Origin: CAYQPF01 sp964419225
Lineage (GTDB): Bacteria; Cloacimonadota; Cloacimonadia; Cloacimonadales; CAYQPF01
Assembly (NCBI GenBank): GCA_964419225.1
Contig: CAYQPF010000076.1
Coordinates: 1-23,918, forward strand
DNA: 23,918 bases
Direction: 5' to 3'
In this document: positions 22,839 to 23,918 of the stretch, in pieces
Numbering within the stretch: position 1 is the first letter of the stretch
Layout of the letters: each line of letters begins with the position of its first letter
Program-made: the position numbers and the translations under genes
The notes under the pieces: model-generated
The model's input: the letters and a program-made list of their open reading frames with translations, nothing else
What the model was told of the DNA's origin: nothing
Databases searched by the model: none

Positions 22839-23015
22839 GTTTGACCCGGATTGTGCAGTAGAGGTTTGCAAACTGGGTCGAAGATCGTGAAGAGTGAAGG
22901 TTTGCAATCGAACGAGGTTATATAATAAATATATGGTGAGTGAGATTGTAAGTCCTTCAAATTCACTAGCTTCAGCCAGATTGTAAAGATTCTACTGCAC
23001 AGTTCGGGTTTAATC
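22839..23015. repeat. 177-base imperfect palindrome, MITE-like
   Basis: The outer arms share an exact TGTGCAGTAGA (22852-22862, inverted at 22991-23001) within about 24-base imperfect ends that contain ACCCG. Inner arms GAAGG..TTGCAATC (22896-22909) and GATTGTAAG..CCTTC (22944-22958) pair, and ATATA/TATAT closes the centre at 22920-22934. All three pairs share one centre of symmetry near 22927. No clear target duplication is visible. Confidence 0.65.
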
Positions 23016-23105
23016 GGAGAAGTGTTTTGAGATTAAGAAAAAAAGCTGGACGTAAAAACAAGGATTGTATAAAATCTCAACATGAGAAATTTGATGGAGG
23101 GGATA

Positions 23106-23918
23106 ATGAATAAATTGATACCTGACTTCATAGCAAAGAAGTTTTCGCAGGGTTTGACAGAGGGCTCTTTTCAGGGAGCAGCACTATTTTTAGATATAAG
23201 CGGATTTACGAAACTAACGGAAAAATATCTGGAAAAGGGGAAAGAAGGTGCGGAGAGTCTCACAGGAATAATCAATAAACTATTTAGTGAAATTATCAAT
23301 AAGATATATATGCAGCAGGGATTTGTGACTACTTTTGCAGGAGATGCTTTGACAGCAGTTTTCCCGGCAGGTGAGGGTTTAACATCTGAAGAGGTATGCC
23401 GGAATGCTTTGTATAGTGCACAAAGTATCTGTAATTTTATTGTGGGCCAGAATTTGAGAGATTTTGAAGGCAATACATATTGGTTGAGTTTGAAGATAGG
23501 AATTTCTTTTGGATCGATCGAGTGGGGGATCGGTGGTAATCCTCTGAAGATTTACTGGTTCAAAGGCAAGACAATCGAATCCTGTGCATTAGCAGAAAAG
23601 TTGGCTACACCGATGGAAATAATTACAGATCAGGAATTCTTCCAGATTTTGTATCCTGATCAGACACCCAATCTAACCAAATATCACAAATTTAAAACCA
23701 ATGAAACGATTATCCAACCAACGGTTAAAGCATCAACAGATATAGCAGGCATGCCTGTGCAAAGGGAAGTGCAATTGAATTTTCAGCCTGATTACCTTAC
23801 AGATAATCAGTTTATAGGTGAATTTAGAGATATAGTCATAGTATTTGTAAATTTTCAGGAGACTCGTTTACGTTTGGATTTTCAGGAATTCATTCAGCTA
23901 TTGTTAACAACAGGTCGG
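23106..23918 (+). CDS. Class III adenylate/guanylate cyclase-like protein, cut by the window edge
   Basis: The frame is open for 271 codons to the right edge. The first cyclase domain covers about residues 22-180. LFLDISGFT supplies metal-binding D30 and FAGDALTAVFP supplies D80. After a linker, a second domain seems to begin at 238 (GEFRDIVIVFVNFQE), where the first aspartate position holds Asn. A degenerate second cyclase domain with FVN at this spot is what I know from soluble adenylyl cyclase (ADCY10), whose bacterial relatives continue with a P-loop ATPase and TPR repeats. If so, the gene would extend well over 2 kb beyond the window. The ATG is preceded by GGAGGGG. No signal peptide or membrane segment is present. 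cAMP synthesis is likely but unproven. Confidence 0.82.
   Translation, partial: MNKLIPDFIAKKFSQGLTEGSFQGAALFLDISGFTKLTEKYLEKGKEGAESLTGIINKLFSEIINKIYMQQGFVTTFAGDALTAVFPAGEGLTSEEVCRNALYSAQSICNFIVGQNLRDFEGNTYWLSLKIGISFGSIEWGIGGNPLKIYWFKGKTIESCALAEKLATPMEIITDQEFFQILYPDQTPNLTKYHKFKTNETIIQPTVKASTDIAGMPVQREVQLNFQPDYLTDNQFIGEFRDIVIVFVNFQETRLRLDFQEFIQLLLTTGR

Larger units (their letters stand above)
22569..23105. other. Intergenic region with a long palindromic element
   Basis: No gene is seen. It holds the pirin promoter, a short-period GCGGAT tract near 22678-22715, and the palindromic element at 22839-23015. A possible -10 (TATAAA, 23068-23073) lies upstream of the cyclase gene, without a clear -35. 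Confidence 0.55.

Overview
The window is AT-rich bacterial DNA, about 24 kb. It carries 18 apparently intact genes, one disrupted gene and one gene cut by the right edge. No rRNA, tRNA or CRISPR array was found. Several traits point to the Fibrobacteres-Chlorobi-Bacteroidetes side of the tree, with Cloacimonadota as my best guess: a secreted protein with a FlgD-like/type 9 secretion sorting tail, indolepyruvate oxidoreductase without its ferredoxin tail, PD-(D/E)XK 'transposase' and AAA-nuclease genes, and intergenic spaces full of short-period repeats. This assignment rests on recognition of gene families and not on a marker gene.

Layout. 1-1459: a repeat-rich spacer, a hypothetical gene on the minus strand with a duplicated C-terminal unit, and another repeat-rich spacer. 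1460-3671: an Rpn-family nuclease gene with a near-consensus promoter, then two overlapping genes for related lipoproteins. 3854-7213 (minus strand): a polytopic membrane protein, a flavodoxin-fold flavoprotein gene broken by an in-frame TAA, and an AAA-ATPase/PD-(D/E)XK protein. 7392-11321 (plus strand): a compact probable operon of a GNAT acetyltransferase, DNA polymerase III delta-prime (holB) and indolepyruvate:ferredoxin oxidoreductase (iorA-iorB). 11527-16441: cytoplasmic L-asparaginase, a membrane sensor histidine kinase starting one base after it, and a soluble PAS-PAS-PAS HisKA_2 kinase. 16573-18015: a secreted protein that resembles a zinc metalloprotease whose HExxH motif has been lost. 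18101-18834: a REP-associated tyrosine transposase (RAYT) between inverted, hairpin-rich repeats. 19104-21562: a periplasmic FKBP-type prolyl isomerase and an M3 dipeptidyl carboxypeptidase, followed by two terminators. 21873-22568: pirin (minus strand). 22839-23015: a long palindromic element. 23106 to the right edge: the start of a soluble-adenylyl-cyclase-like protein.

How the genes fit together. IorAB, asparaginase, Dcp and the secreted protease-like protein fit a life based on peptides and amino acids. The two kinases have no response regulator beside them, so their partners lie elsewhere. Five upstream regions carry good -35/-10 pairs with 16-17 base spacers, so a normal housekeeping sigma factor probably reads most of these genes. 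The least ordinary material is the RAYT with its repeats, the degenerate protease, the palindromic element before the cyclase, and several families of dispersed 7-base, 9-base and about 108-base repeats.
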